A stretch of DNA of 64,000 nucleotides from positions 21,676 through 85,675 of the forward strand of contig JAFZBF010000020.1 in NCBI GenBank assembly GCA_017561885.1, written 5' to 3'. Under the pieces are notes generated by a model. It did not search any database, had not been told where the DNA came from, and saw nothing but the letters and a program-made list of their open reading frames with translations. Positions within the stretch are counted from its first letter, which is position 1; the number at the start of each line of letters is the position of its first letter. Source of the DNA: Bacteroidales bacterium (GTDB lineage: Bacteria > Bacteroidota > Bacteroidia > Bacteroidales > UBA932). Of this stretch, positions 14,809 through 23,622 are shown one piece after another. Both the position numbers and the translations under genes were made by a program.

Positions 14809-15692
14809 TGGATTCAACAGAATTACTCAAGAAGGTCCGGAAGATAGAGATCAAGACGAAATCCCTGTCCCACCAGATATTTGCGGGCGAGTACCACAGC
14901 GCCTTCAAGGGACGCGGTATGGCCTTCAGCGAGGTTCGTGAATATCAGTACGGTGACGACGTGCGCAATATGGACTGGAATGTTACGGCCCGCTACAACG
15001 CACCGTACGTCAAGATATTCGAGGAGGAGAGGGAACTGACGGTGGTGCTGCTCATAGATGTGAGCGGCTCCCGTTTCTTCGGATCCACCACCAGGCTCAA
15101 GAGAGACCTGATGGCCGAAGTCGCCGCAGTGCTTTCATTCTCCGCTTCCATCAACAACGACAAGGTCGGAGCCCTTTTCTTCAGCAGCAAGGTGGAGAAG
15201 TTCATTCCTCCCAAGAAGGGACGCAGCCATCTGCTCCATATCATCAGGGAGCTGGTGGAGTTCGAACCTGAGGAGAAAGGCACCGATATAGCCGCCGCTC
15301 TGGAATTCCTCACCAATGCTATAAAGAAGAAATGCACTGCGTTCCTGCTGTCAGATATGATAGATGTCGACGGTGACAGGAACCCCCGCTGGGAAGATGC
15401 CCTGAAGGTGGCTGCCGACAGGCACGACATTTCAGTCATAAACATCTATGACCACAGGGAGCGCGAGATTCCTGCGATAGGTCTGATAAACGTCCTGGAT
15501 GCAGAGACCGGCCGCCAGATGTGGGTGGACACCTCGTCGAAGGCGATGCGAAGTTCCTACGAGAAATGGAATGCCGAAGTGCAGGAAAAGACGAAGCAGG
15601 TGCTCCGCAGGTACCGTGTTGATTCAGTCGACATCGCAACCGACCAGGACTATGTGAAAGAACTCATATCGTTATTCAAACACAGGGCTTGA
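14808..15692 (+). CDS. DUF58 domain protein of the Bat operon
   Basis: This 294-residue cytoplasmic protein has the DUF58 signature GRGMAFSEVREYQYGDDVRNMDWNVTARY followed by a VWA-like domain (VVLLIDVSGSRFFGS). The DVSGS motif matches the metal-ion-dependent adhesion site pattern DxSxS. DUF58 proteins almost always sit beside a MoxR ATPase. It overlaps the moxR stop by one base. The end of the gene is 2 bp before the chosen ATG of the next gene. Confidence 0.9.
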   Translation: MDSTELLKKVRKIEIKTKSLSHQIFAGEYHSAFKGRGMAFSEVREYQYGDDVRNMDWNVTARYNAPYVKIFEEERELTVVLLIDVSGSRFFGSTTRLKRDLMAEVAAVLSFSASINNDKVGALFFSSKVEKFIPPKKGRSHLLHIIRELVEFEPEEKGTDIAAALEFLTNAIKKKCTAFLLSDMIDVDGDRNPRWEDALKVAADRHDISVINIYDHREREIPAIGLINVLDAETGRQMWVDTSSKAMRSSYEKWNAEVQEKTKQVLRRYRVDSVDIATDQDYVKELISLFKHRA

Positions 15693-15694
15693 CA

Positions 15695-16639
15695 ATGAAG
15701 AAAGGATTGCTGTTTATTGCGATATTGATTATAAGTATGGTGGCGTCTGCCCAGGTCGACACCACACGTGTCTCACGTCTCAGCAGGGATTCCATCCTCA
15801 TCGGAGACCAGGTGGACATTATCCTCGACATGCAGGTGCAGGAAGGCGATGCATTCGTCGTCGCCGCTCCTCATGAGCTTGCTCCAGGTGTCGAGACAAT
15901 AAAAGGTATGACCTTCGACACGCTTTCCGTGAAGAAGGGCAAGATGGAGATACAGGCCCGTATGACGCTTACCAGCTTCGACAGCGGCAGTTATGCGCTG
16001 CCTCCGATGCTGGCGCTTATCCAGAACTCTCAGGGCAAGGTGGATTCTCTGCTCTACAGGGGTCCCGAACTGTATGTCAATACCATTCCGATTGATACCG
16101 CCACATATGTCATCAAGGACATCAAGGGCCAGATAGGATATCCCGTAACTTTCAGGGAGATCCTGCCCTGGCTGCTGCTGGCTCTGCTCATCGCGGCCCT
16201 GACATATCTGGCCGTAAGGCTTGTAAAGGCCCGCCGCAACAATATGACCCTGTTCGGCAAACCTGTACAGAAGGATCCCGCACATATCGTGGCGCTGCGC
16301 GACCTGGAGAAGATCCGCAAGCAGAAGCTGTGGCAGAACAACAAGCAGAAACAGTTCTACACGGCTGTTACAGACACCCTGAGGTACTATATCTCGGAGC
16401 GTTTCGGAATAATGACTATGGAGCGTCCTTCGACAGAGATGCTTGAGGACCTCAAGAACCAGGATATAGATGCTGGCACGTTCGACAAGATAGCAAGGCT
16501 GTTCAGCCGTGCCGACCTTGTCAAGTTTGCCAAATACGAAGCTTCGCCCGAGGAGAACGAAGAGACCATACCGGACGCTGTCCAGTTCGTCAATTCGACC
16601 TATATGACGCAGCTTGAAGATGAAGGAGGAGAGGAGTGA
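15695..16639 (+). CDS. Bat-operon membrane protein, BatD-like layout, function unknown
   Basis: This protein of about 314 residues has a signal peptide (MKKGLLFIAILIISMVASAQ) and a periplasmic beta-rich region to about residue 150. One membrane helix follows (LPWLLLALLIAALTYLAVRLV), then a basic cytoplasmic helical domain (FYTAVTDTLRYYISERFGI...). The layout, and the cytoplasmic part with its 'LRYYISERFGI..STEMLEDL' pattern, resembles the middle of the BatD protein encoded downstream, which suggests a paralogous origin. I prefer ATG 15695 to the TTG at 15689 because the signal peptide starts there. It is positioned between DUF58 and batA, as in other Bacteroidetes Bat operons. Confidence 0.75.
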   Translation: MKKGLLFIAILIISMVASAQVDTTRVSRLSRDSILIGDQVDIILDMQVQEGDAFVVAAPHELAPGVETIKGMTFDTLSVKKGKMEIQARMTLTSFDSGSYALPPMLALIQNSQGKVDSLLYRGPELYVNTIPIDTATYVIKDIKGQIGYPVTFREILPWLLLALLIAALTYLAVRLVKARRNNMTLFGKPVQKDPAHIVALRDLEKIRKQKLWQNNKQKQFYTAVTDTLRYYISERFGIMTMERPSTEMLEDLKNQDIDAGTFDKIARLFSRADLVKFAKYEASPEENEETIPDAVQFVNSTYMTQLEDEGGEE

Positions 16640-17625
16640 TGTTTTTCGAATATCCCAACCTGCTTTATCTGGAGTTCCTGCTCCTGCCGCTGATCGCCCT
16701 GTATGTCTACAGGGAGCTCAAGGGCAAGTCGCCGTCCATGACAGTGTCGAACTTCGACGGCTGGCAGGTGAAGGGACAGAGTTCCAAGCGTTTTCTGAGG
16801 CATATCCCGTTCATCCTGAGGACCATCGCGCTGGCGCTGATAATCCTTGCCATCGCAAGGCCGCGCTCTTCGCAGTCGTTCGAGCAGACTGACACCGAAG
16901 GTATCGACATCGTGCTGGACATGGACGTTTCTACCTCTATGCTCGCCCGCGACTTCAAGCCTGACAGGATCGGTGCGGCCAAGGATATCGCCATAGAATT
17001 CATAGCTTCGAGACCTGCCGACCGCATAGGTATCGTGGTGTTCGCGGGGGAAAGCTATACGCAGTGTCCCATCACATCCGACCGTGCCACCCTCATCAAT
17101 ATGATGAAGGAGATCGAGACAGGCCTGATTGATGACGGAACGGCCATCGGAAACGGTCTGGCCACCGCAGTAGCCCGCCTGAAGGATTCCGATGCCAAGA
17201 GCAAGGTGGTGATTCTGCTCACGGACGGTGTCAACAACACCGGTGAAATCACTCCCGCGATGGCTGCCGAAATTGCCAAGACTTACGGTGTGAGGGTGTA
17301 TACCATCGGCGTAGGTGCGATGGGCAAGGCTCCGTATCCTATGATGACACCGCTCGGAATCAGGATGATGGACATTGACGTGGAGATCGACGAGCCGCTG
17401 CTCAAGAACATCGCCGACCAGACCGGAGGCAAGTACTTCCGCGCCACGGACAACACCAAGCTGCTCGAGATTTACAATGAGATCAACCAGATGGAGAAGA
17501 GCCGCGTGACAGTGGACAGTTTCCCCGTATACACGGAGCTGTTCATGAAGTTCGCAATCTGGGCCCTGATAGCCCTGCTGCTCGAAGTGCTCTTCAAATT
17601 CTTCATAATAAGGAGGCTGCCGTAA
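16639..17625 (+). CDS. batA: Bat aerotolerance protein BatA (VWA domain)
   Basis: This protein of about 328 residues has N-terminal membrane helices (LLLPLIALYVYREL and HIPFILRTIALALIILAIARP). Its large VWA domain contains the MIDAS motif DMDVSTSML (DxSxS), with a further motif site at LLTDGVNNTG. A C-terminal helix FAIWALIALLLEVLFKFFII completes it. The VWA domain lies on the periplasmic side by topology. Bat proteins were named for aerotolerance in Bacteroides fragilis; their molecular action is unresolved. ATG 16639 overlaps the previous stop (TGATG) with GGAGGAGAGGAG just upstream, so I prefer it to GTG 16636. Confidence 0.9.
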   Translation: MFFEYPNLLYLEFLLLPLIALYVYRELKGKSPSMTVSNFDGWQVKGQSSKRFLRHIPFILRTIALALIILAIARPRSSQSFEQTDTEGIDIVLDMDVSTSMLARDFKPDRIGAAKDIAIEFIASRPADRIGIVVFAGESYTQCPITSDRATLINMMKEIETGLIDDGTAIGNGLATAVARLKDSDAKSKVVILLTDGVNNTGEITPAMAAEIAKTYGVRVYTIGVGAMGKAPYPMMTPLGIRMMDIDVEIDEPLLKNIADQTGGKYFRATDNTKLLEIYNEINQMEKSRVTVDSFPVYTELFMKFAIWALIALLLEVLFKFFIIRRLP

Positions 17626-18626
17626 TGATATATGTAGCTCAAAGCCAGTATCTGTTGTTGCTGCTGCTCATCCCGCTGTTCTTCATCGCCTACAAGGCAT
17701 ACCTGAACTTCAAGAAGCGCCGGATAGCACGCTTCGGCGATCCCGAGATCGTAGACCAGCTGATGCCTGCCGTATCGAACGGACGCGGCTGGCTCAAGGT
17801 GACCTTCTTCTCTATAGCCTTCCTGTTCTTCGTGCTTGGCCTCTGCCGCGTGCAGATGGGCGCAAGGCTCAAGGAAAGGCAGACCAAGGGTGTGGAGATA
17901 ATGATAGCCCTCGACGTGTCCAACTCGATGCTTGCCGAGGATTATTCCCCGAACCGTCTGGAAAGGGCCAAGCTGGCAATCTCGAGGATTGTGGACAAGC
18001 TGCAGGGCGACCGCATCGGCCTCGTTATCTTCGCGGGAGAAAGCTTCATCCAGCTTCCTATCACCACTGACTACGTGTCAGCCAAGGTATTCCTCAACAG
18101 CATCACTACAGAGTCCGTCCCCATTCAGGGCACCGACCTTTCGAATGCGATATTGATGGCGGCGCAGAGTTTCAGCTCCCAGAGCGCCAACAGCCGTGCA
18201 ATCATCGTGATTTCCGACGGTGAAGACCACGAAGGCGACGCTGTGGAAGCTGCCAAAGCCGTGGCAGAGGAAGGTATACGAATATATACGATAGGCGTGG
18301 GAACAGCTGCCGGCCAGCCTATAACTGTCAACGGCAGCCTGCTCCGGGACAAGGATGGCAACATTGTCGTTACCAAGCTCAACGAGCAGATACTTAAGGA
18401 AATAGCGGCCGCCGGAAAAGGCGAGTACGTGAAGGCCGGCAACAGCGAGTTCGGTCTTAACCCCATCATTGAGGACATAAAGACCATCGACAAGCAGGAG
18501 TTCAGCAGCGTCGTATTCGAGGATTTCAACGAGCAGTATATGTACTTCTTCGGGATAGCGCTGTTCTTCTTCATCATCGAGATGCTGATCGGCAACCGCA
18601 AGACCGCTAAAAAACTTTTCAAATGA
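17625..18626 (+). CDS. batB: Bat aerotolerance protein BatB (VWA domain)
   Basis: This 333-residue paralogue of BatA has N-terminal helices (YLLLLLLIPLFFIAYKAYL and FFSIAFLFFVLGLCRV) and a VWA domain with MIDAS ALDVSNSMLAEDYSPNR and VISDGEDHEGDAVEAAK. A final helix FFGIALFFFIIEMLIG is present. Both paralogues keep the DxSxS residues, so both can probably bind metal. The ATG overlaps the batA stop by one base. The batC ATG lies inside its 3' end. Confidence 0.9.
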   Translation: MIYVAQSQYLLLLLLIPLFFIAYKAYLNFKKRRIARFGDPEIVDQLMPAVSNGRGWLKVTFFSIAFLFFVLGLCRVQMGARLKERQTKGVEIMIALDVSNSMLAEDYSPNRLERAKLAISRIVDKLQGDRIGLVIFAGESFIQLPITTDYVSAKVFLNSITTESVPIQGTDLSNAILMAAQSFSSQSANSRAIIVISDGEDHEGDAVEAAKAVAEEGIRIYTIGVGTAAGQPITVNGSLLRDKDGNIVVTKLNEQILKEIAAAGKGEYVKAGNSEFGLNPIIEDIKTIDKQEFSSVVFEDFNEQYMYFFGIALFFFIIEMLIGNRKTAKKLFK

Positions 18627-19408
18627 TGGTACGCAGACTTATCATATTGATGCTGATGCTTGCCGTTGCCGTTCCTGCTTTCGGCCAGACCGACCGCAAG
18701 GAAGTCCGCAAGGGCAACAGGGAGTTCAAGAAAGAGAACTGGCAGAACTCGGAGATCGACTACAAGAAGGCTCTGCTGAAGGATTCCCTTTCGAACGCCG
18801 CCAATTTCAACCTCGGCAACACCTACTACAGGATGGAAAACTATTCCGAGGCTGACAGGTACTATGCTGCAGTCAGCGATTCGCTGGACCGTGCCGGCCG
18901 AGGGGCCGAGAGCTACTTCAACCAGGGCGATTCCTATCTGAAGCAGCGCAACTGGCAGGCCGCCATCGAGGCTTTCAAGAATTCTCTGCGCCGCAATCCT
19001 GACGATATGGACGCCAAGAGCAATCTGGCTTATGCCCAGAAGATGCTGGAAAAAGACCAGCAGGGCGGCGGAGGACAGAACCAGGATCAGAATCAGGACC
19101 AGAATAACCAGAATAACCAGAATCAGCAGAATCAGGATAATCAGGATCAGCAGAACCAGGACCAGAATCAAGACAATCAAGACCAGAACCAGGACCAGAA
19201 TGATCAGAATCAGCAGAATCAGGACAACCAGGACCAGCAGGACCAGAATCAGGACAGTCAGGGTTCCGGCGAGCAGCCCAAGATAAGCCCTCAGGCCGCA
19301 CAGCAGATACTGCAGGCCATCCAGGACCAGGAAAAACAGACCCAGGACAAGGTAAAGAAAGAGAAAGCCCTCAAGCAGAAGAGCAAACAAAAAGACAAAA
19401 ACTGGTAG
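18623..19408 (+). CDS. batC: Bat aerotolerance TPR protein BatC with an Asn/Gln/Asp-rich linker
   Basis: This protein of about 261 residues has a signal peptide (MVRRLIILMLMLAVAVPAFGQ). Two to three TPR repeats span residues 28-145 (EFKKENWQNSEIDYKKALLKD, ANFNLGNTYYRMENYSEADRYY, AIEAFKNSLRRNPDDMDAKSN). A roughly 62-residue tract at about 151-213 is made almost only of N, Q and D, coded by degenerate CAG/AAT/GAC/CAA repeats at 19075-19262. It ends in a Lys/Gln-rich tail (KVKKEKALKQKSKQKDKNW). Such linkers are seen in BatC homologues but vary in length. It overlaps batB by 4 bases; an ATG at 18626 is an equally possible start. Confidence 0.88.
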   Translation: MMVRRLIILMLMLAVAVPAFGQTDRKEVRKGNREFKKENWQNSEIDYKKALLKDSLSNAANFNLGNTYYRMENYSEADRYYAAVSDSLDRAGRGAESYFNQGDSYLKQRNWQAAIEAFKNSLRRNPDDMDAKSNLAYAQKMLEKDQQGGGGQNQDQNQDQNNQNNQNQQNQDNQDQQNQDQNQDNQDQNQDQNDQNQQNQDNQDQQDQNQDSQGSGEQPKISPQAAQQILQAIQDQEKQTQDKVKKEKALKQKSKQKDKNW

Positions 19409-19412
19409 AGAA

Positions 19413-22010
19413 ATGAGAAGACATATTGTTGCATTGCTTTGTATGTTGTTCTGCGGCAGTCTTGCTGCCCAGAACCTCACCCTTGATGCGCCGAGTGTCG
19501 TTTCCATGAACGAGACATTCCGTATCGTGTTCACTGCCAACGGCAATATGAGCGATTTCCAGTGGCCCGGCACCGATGATTTCGATGTCGTCTGGGGACC
19601 GCAGAAAGGCTCGATGAGCAGTACGAACATCATCAACGGAAAGCGCGAGTCAAGCCATACCGAGACATATACCTACCTCCTGCAGCCAAAGGCTGAAGGC
19701 AAGTTCACGCTGCCCGGGGCTACGGCTACCGTGGACAAGAAGAGCTGCTCCACTTCATCCTTTACGATCGAAGTGGTAAAGGCGCAGCAACAGCAGCAGT
19801 CTTCCTCATCTTCATCGTCTTCATCCACCCAGCAGGGCGGTTCTGCCGGAGCCGCACAGTCCGGTACCGTATCCAACGATGAGATATTCCTGAGGCTTTC
19901 ACTCAGCAAGACCAACGTAGTCAAGGGCGAGCCGATAACCGGAACACTCAAGTTATATTACAGGTCGGACATCTCCGGCATAGAGGACATCACTTTTCCT
20001 TCGTTCAACGGTTTCTGGAGCAAGGAGACTTTCACTGCGCAGACCATAGAGTCTAACCGTGAGAACGTGGACGGAACAATCTACAACGTGGCTCTGCTGA
20101 AACGATACATGCTGATACCGCAGCAGGAGGGGAGGCTCACCGTCGACCCGGCCGAAATGATTTGCCTGGTGCGCGTGAGAAGCTCATCCGGCTTCGGCCG
20201 CTCTATATTCGACGACTTCTTCGACAACTACCAGACTATCCGCAAGAGGGTGTCTTCAGGCTCGGCGGTTGTCAACGTGTCGCCGCTTCCTGCAGGCGCT
20301 CCTTCTTCATTCGAGGGCGGAGTGGGGCAGTTCAAGATCACCGCATCGCTCAGCAGCGATTCGCTCAAGACCAACGATGCCGGATCGCTGAAGGTAACTG
20401 TGTCCGGCAGCGGCAACATTTCGATGCTGGGCGCTCCGAAGGTGTCTTTCCCTTCAGATTTCGAGGTTTATGACGTCAAGAGTACAGAGAACATCTCCAA
20501 TGACGGCGCCTCAGGTTCCAAGACCTTCGAATATCCGTTCATACCGCGCAGCTACGGCCGCTACGAGATCGGTCCGGTGAATTATTCATATTACGACGTA
20601 TCGCTCGGCCGTTATGTGACGGTTACTGCTCCTGTCATGAGTGTCGGCGTGGCAGCCAGTTCTGAAGACGCTGCTGCCGGCAGTCTTGTGCCGGGAGTGG
20701 CAAGGCAGGGCGTGCGCAACATAGGGGAGGACATCCGTTATATAGCCACAGGACGTGACAGTCTCCGCAAGCAGGGACGCTTCTTCGTGTCTTCTCCGGC
20801 ATTCTACATTCTTCTGGCGCTTCTGGCCGCCCTGTTCTTCATCGTCGACAAGGTTACTGCAGTGTCCAGGGCAAGGCGTGCCGATGTCGTGGGCAGCAAG
20901 AACCGCAAGGCCAACAAGGTGGCCAAGGCAAGGCTCCGCCAGGCCGGCGACTATCTGTCCAAGGGGCTTGACACCGCATTCTACGAGGAACTGCACAAGG
21001 CTGTTACAGGCTACGTCTGCGACAAGCTGATGATGGCTCCGGCCGACTATACGAAAGAGAACGCCCGTGAGAAGCTGGTGGAGCAGGGCGTGACTCCCGC
21101 TCTGGCTGACAGTTTCGTCGAGATCATCGACGGATGCGAGATGGCCCGTTACGCTCCGGAGAGCAATCCCGATGCTATGGAAAATATCTATAAGAATGCT
21201 ATGTCCGTGATATCTCAGATAGAAGGTTCTATCCGCAACGCATCTTCAGGACGGAAAGGCGCCGCTGCGAAGGTTGCAACTTCTCTGCTGCTTCTTTTGA
21301 CGATGGGGCTGGCCGTATCTGCCCAGGACTGGAACAGCGCCAACGAGCTGTATGCCCAGGGCGACTATACTACGGCACTCGACAGCTATCTGGCAATCGA
21401 GCAGTCTGATATGGTGAGCGCCGATCTCTATTACAATATCGCGAACTGCTACTACAAGCTGGGTGACATTCCGCACTCTGTACTTTACTACAAGAGGGCG
21501 CTGAAGCTGAATCCTCACCATCCTGATGCAATCAACAATCTCGAGGTGGCGCAGGCTTCAGTGCAGGACCGCATCGACAGCGTGCCCCGCTTCATCCTTG
21601 CCCAGTGGCTGGACAATCTGAAGTATTCGATGTCCTCTGACGGATGGGCCTGGCTCACCGTTGCGCTGTTCGCTCTGGTAGTCCTGCTGCTGACCGGCTT
21701 CAGGCAGTTGGGGTCTCTTTCTGCAAGAAAGGCGTCATTTGTATTGGCTTGTGTTCTTTTTGTATTAACTTTATGTAGTTTTAGCCTTGCTCTGAGCCAG
21801 AGAGCCGATGCGCTGAGTGACAAGGGAGCGGTAGTTATGTCGCCCGTATCTTCTGTGAAAAGCAGCCCCGGGACATCCGGAACGTCGCTTTTCATCATCC
21901 ACGAGGGTACGGTGCTGGAAGTGAAGGATGTCGTAGGAGACTGGTATCGCGTCACTATTGCGGACGGCCGCGAGGGTTGGATCCCGGCTGCTGACATTGA
22001 AATAATCTAA
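19413..22010 (+). CDS. batD: BatD-BatE fusion (oxygen tolerance protein with TPR and SH3 C-terminus)
   Basis: This 865-residue protein joins two units that are separate genes in Bacteroides fragilis. Residues 1-610 are BatD: a signal peptide (MRRHIVALLCMLFCGSLAAQ), beta-sandwich domains, a Gln/Ser run at about 125-142, a membrane helix at about 462-480 and a cytoplasmic helical part. From about 618 an internal signal-like segment (SLLLLLTMGLAVSAQDW) begins a BatE-like part. This part has TPRs (DLYYNIANCYYKLGDIPHSVLYY), two membrane helices (LTVALFALVVLLLTGF, FVLACVLFVLTLCSFSLAL) and a C-terminal SH3b domain (VKSSPGTSGTSLFIIHEGTVLEV..GREGWIPAADIEII). No stop or frameshift is seen at the junction. 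It follows batC by 4 bp. Confidence 0.88.
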   Translation: MRRHIVALLCMLFCGSLAAQNLTLDAPSVVSMNETFRIVFTANGNMSDFQWPGTDDFDVVWGPQKGSMSSTNIINGKRESSHTETYTYLLQPKAEGKFTLPGATATVDKKSCSTSSFTIEVVKAQQQQQSSSSSSSSSTQQGGSAGAAQSGTVSNDEIFLRLSLSKTNVVKGEPITGTLKLYYRSDISGIEDITFPSFNGFWSKETFTAQTIESNRENVDGTIYNVALLKRYMLIPQQEGRLTVDPAEMICLVRVRSSSGFGRSIFDDFFDNYQTIRKRVSSGSAVVNVSPLPAGAPSSFEGGVGQFKITASLSSDSLKTNDAGSLKVTVSGSGNISMLGAPKVSFPSDFEVYDVKSTENISNDGASGSKTFEYPFIPRSYGRYEIGPVNYSYYDVSLGRYVTVTAPVMSVGVAASSEDAAAGSLVPGVARQGVRNIGEDIRYIATGRDSLRKQGRFFVSSPAFYILLALLAALFFIVDKVTAVSRARRADVVGSKNRKANKVAKARLRQAGDYLSKGLDTAFYEELHKAVTGYVCDKLMMAPADYTKENAREKLVEQGVTPALADSFVEIIDGCEMARYAPESNPDAMENIYKNAMSVISQIEGSIRNASSGRKGAAAKVATSLLLLLTMGLAVSAQDWNSANELYAQGDYTTALDSYLAIEQSDMVSADLYYNIANCYYKLGDIPHSVLYYKRALKLNPHHPDAINNLEVAQASVQDRIDSVPRFILAQWLDNLKYSMSSDGWAWLTVALFALVVLLLTGFRQLGSLSARKASFVLACVLFVLTLCSFSLALSQRADALSDKGAVVMSPVSSVKSSPGTSGTSLFIIHEGTVLEVKDVVGDWYRVTIADGREGWIPAADIEII

Positions 22011-22031
22011 GAAATCATAACTCTCTGAACT

Positions 22032-22841
22032 ATGAAAAAGTTTTTATGGATCATTCTATCCGTCGTCCTGGTAGCGGTGATCTATGCCTGCAGCAGCGTT
22101 GCCCTTACCGGCCGAAAGCAGGTGCTCCTCTATTCCAACAGTGATATAATGGCTCTCAGCGAGGAGTCATACAAGGAATTCGCGCAGACGGCAAAGGCAT
22201 CGACCAACACTGCTCTCACCCAGAGAGTAAGGGTGGTCTGCAGCAAGCTGATCAATGCGATGAACAATTATTTCATCAGCGCAGGGCAGGAGAATCCCAT
22301 GCAGGGTTTGAACTGGCATATAGACCTCGTCCAGTCAGACGAGATCAATGCGTTCTGCCTCCCCAGCGGTAACATCGTGGTTTACGAAGGCCTTGCCAAG
22401 TTTGTCGACAACGACGACCAGCTGGCAGCCGTGGTGGGCCACGAGATTGCGCACGCGATTGCCAACCACAGTAACGAAAGGATGAGCCGCGCCACTCTGA
22501 GCGAGTCTATCCAGAGAACGATCCTTACCGCAGCCCAGGCTTCAGGAAGGGTGACTGATTCCCAGCTTGCAGTGTTCAACACTGCGCTTGGTCTCGGCTC
22601 GCAGTATGGCGTAATCCTCCCGTTCTCCCGCAAGCAGGAGCTTGAGGCTGACCGTATAGGTCTTATCATGATGGCCATTGCCGGTTACAAAGTGGAAGAA
22701 GCTCCCAAACTCTGGGTCAAGATGGCCGAGAACGGTTCTGCCGCACCTCCTGAGTTCATGAGCACTCACCCGAGCGACGTCAACCGTATCAATAATCTTA
22801 ACAAGTATATGGAAGAAGCCAAAGCCTACGCAAGCAAGTAG
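22032..22841 (+). CDS. M48 family metalloprotease, lipoprotein
   Basis: This 269-residue protein has a lipoprotein signal (VVLVAVIYACSS). The M48 zinc motif is AVVGHEIAHAIANHSNERM (His137, His141, catalytic Glu138), with the third ligand Glu in RKQELEADRIGLIMM. It resembles LoiP/YcaL-like periplasmic or outer-membrane proteases that degrade misfolded outer-membrane proteins. It follows the Bat operon by 21 bp in the same direction and ends at a strong terminator, so it is probably the last gene of that transcript. Confidence 0.92.
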   Translation: MKKFLWIILSVVLVAVIYACSSVALTGRKQVLLYSNSDIMALSEESYKEFAQTAKASTNTALTQRVRVVCSKLINAMNNYFISAGQENPMQGLNWHIDLVQSDEINAFCLPSGNIVVYEGLAKFVDNDDQLAAVVGHEIAHAIANHSNERMSRATLSESIQRTILTAAQASGRVTDSQLAVFNTALGLGSQYGVILPFSRKQELEADRIGLIMMAIAGYKVEEAPKLWVKMAENGSAAPPEFMSTHPSDVNRINNLNKYMEEAKAYASK

Positions 22842-22860
22842 GCGGATATCTCCAGAAATA

Positions 22861-22893
22861 AAAAAGCCGGCTGAATACTCAGCCGGCTTTTTT
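22861..22893. terminator. bidirectional intrinsic terminator
   Basis: A-rich AAAAAGCCGGCTGA (22861-22874) pairs with TCAGCCGGCTTTTT (22879-22892) across a 4-nt ATAC loop, giving a T-run on both strands. It sits between the M48 gene and the convergent DUF5683 gene. The stem core matches the terminator at 27666-27700. Confidence 0.9.
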
Positions 22894-22929
22894 ATGAAAG
22901 AATGTCTGCCAAAGTCAGACCGTGTATTA

Positions 22930-23508
22930 TTAAAATCTCAGATGGAGGGCTAATCCTGCGCCCATCTGTGTGCTGCCGGACTGATTCGGGGCGAAAGTAA
23001 GGGCTGGGGCAAAGCTCAGTTCCACCGGAATCTTGTTGCCTATGAGGTCCTGATAATACATGTTCTTTACTTTCGCTATCCTGGCCGCATTGATGCTGGA
23101 CCAGATGGCAAGCCCAAGATCAACGCCAATAGCACTGAGCATGACTGCCATATTCCTTTTGCCCTTCGCTTCGTCTGTATATCCAATCAGGAATCCACTC
23201 TCGTTCGTGACAGCAATCTTCTTGATTTCTGACGCCGTGTCTGCTATGATGCTGGCCAGTATGGCTTCTCCTCCCATGAATGCAAGGCCGCGCCATACTT
23301 CACCAGATAAAAGCTGGCCAACGCCCGGGACGAAAAATGATGCACATTCATACCAGCCGGCGTTATATGGATCGCTGTCCTGCTTTACATACTCTTTCGG
23401 ATTGTAGATACCCTTCAGGTCTTTATAGCTGTTATTGTTTTTGTGCTGTGCATTGGCTGAAGCGAATGCGGATAAAGCTATGAGAATGGTAAGTAGTAAA
23501 CGTTTCAT
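22930..23508 (-). CDS. DUF5683 family protein, secreted
   Basis: This protein of about 192 residues has a signal peptide (MKRLLLTILIALSAFASANAQ). It contains the DUF5683 hallmark of a hydrophobic pair of segments beginning ASFFVPGVGQLLSGEVWRGLAFMGGEAILASI, then MAVMLSAIGVDLGLAIWSSINAARIAK. The C-terminus ends in an outer-membrane-like LALHLRF. Function is unknown. I start at ATG 23508 since the upstream extension to 23595 crosses a hairpin and lacks a signal sequence. Confidence 0.75.
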   Translation of the reverse strand: MKRLLLTILIALSAFASANAQHKNNNSYKDLKGIYNPKEYVKQDSDPYNAGWYECASFFVPGVGQLLSGEVWRGLAFMGGEAILASIIADTASEIKKIAVTNESGFLIGYTDEAKGKRNMAVMLSAIGVDLGLAIWSSINAARIAKVKNMYYQDLIGNKIPVELSFAPALTFAPNQSGSTQMGAGLALHLRF

Positions 23509-23566
23509 TTGTCTATGTGTTTTAATGTCTGTAGTCAATTTGTAGTGCAAATATGGACTCCAAGTT

Positions 23567-23592
23567 TCTGTCCTCCAAATGTCAAGGACAGA
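23567..23592. other. inverted repeat between DUF5683 and LytTR genes
   Basis: TCTGTCC (23567-23573) pairs with GGACAGA (23586-23592) across 12 nt. It lies between the LytTR stop and the DUF5683 start on the same strand, with no T-run. It could be an operator or a weak 3' hairpin of the LytTR gene. Confidence 0.4.
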
Positions 23593-23622
23593 CAACTAAA
23601 ACAACGGACGAATAACTAATCG

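Noticed and set aside
18623..19408. Frameshift or assembly error in the BatC repeat
   Set aside because: The frame stays open through the tract and continues into a sensible Lys-rich tail ending 4 bp before batD.
18125..19636. Long 503-residue open frame on the minus strand opposite batB-batC-batD, rich in Val/Leu/Ile
   Set aside because: It is the antisense of the Asn/Gln/Asp linker of BatC and of batB/batD. The hydrophobic run (LVLLVLVVLILL) is a mirror of CAG/GAC codons, and the other strand carries clear Bat genes.
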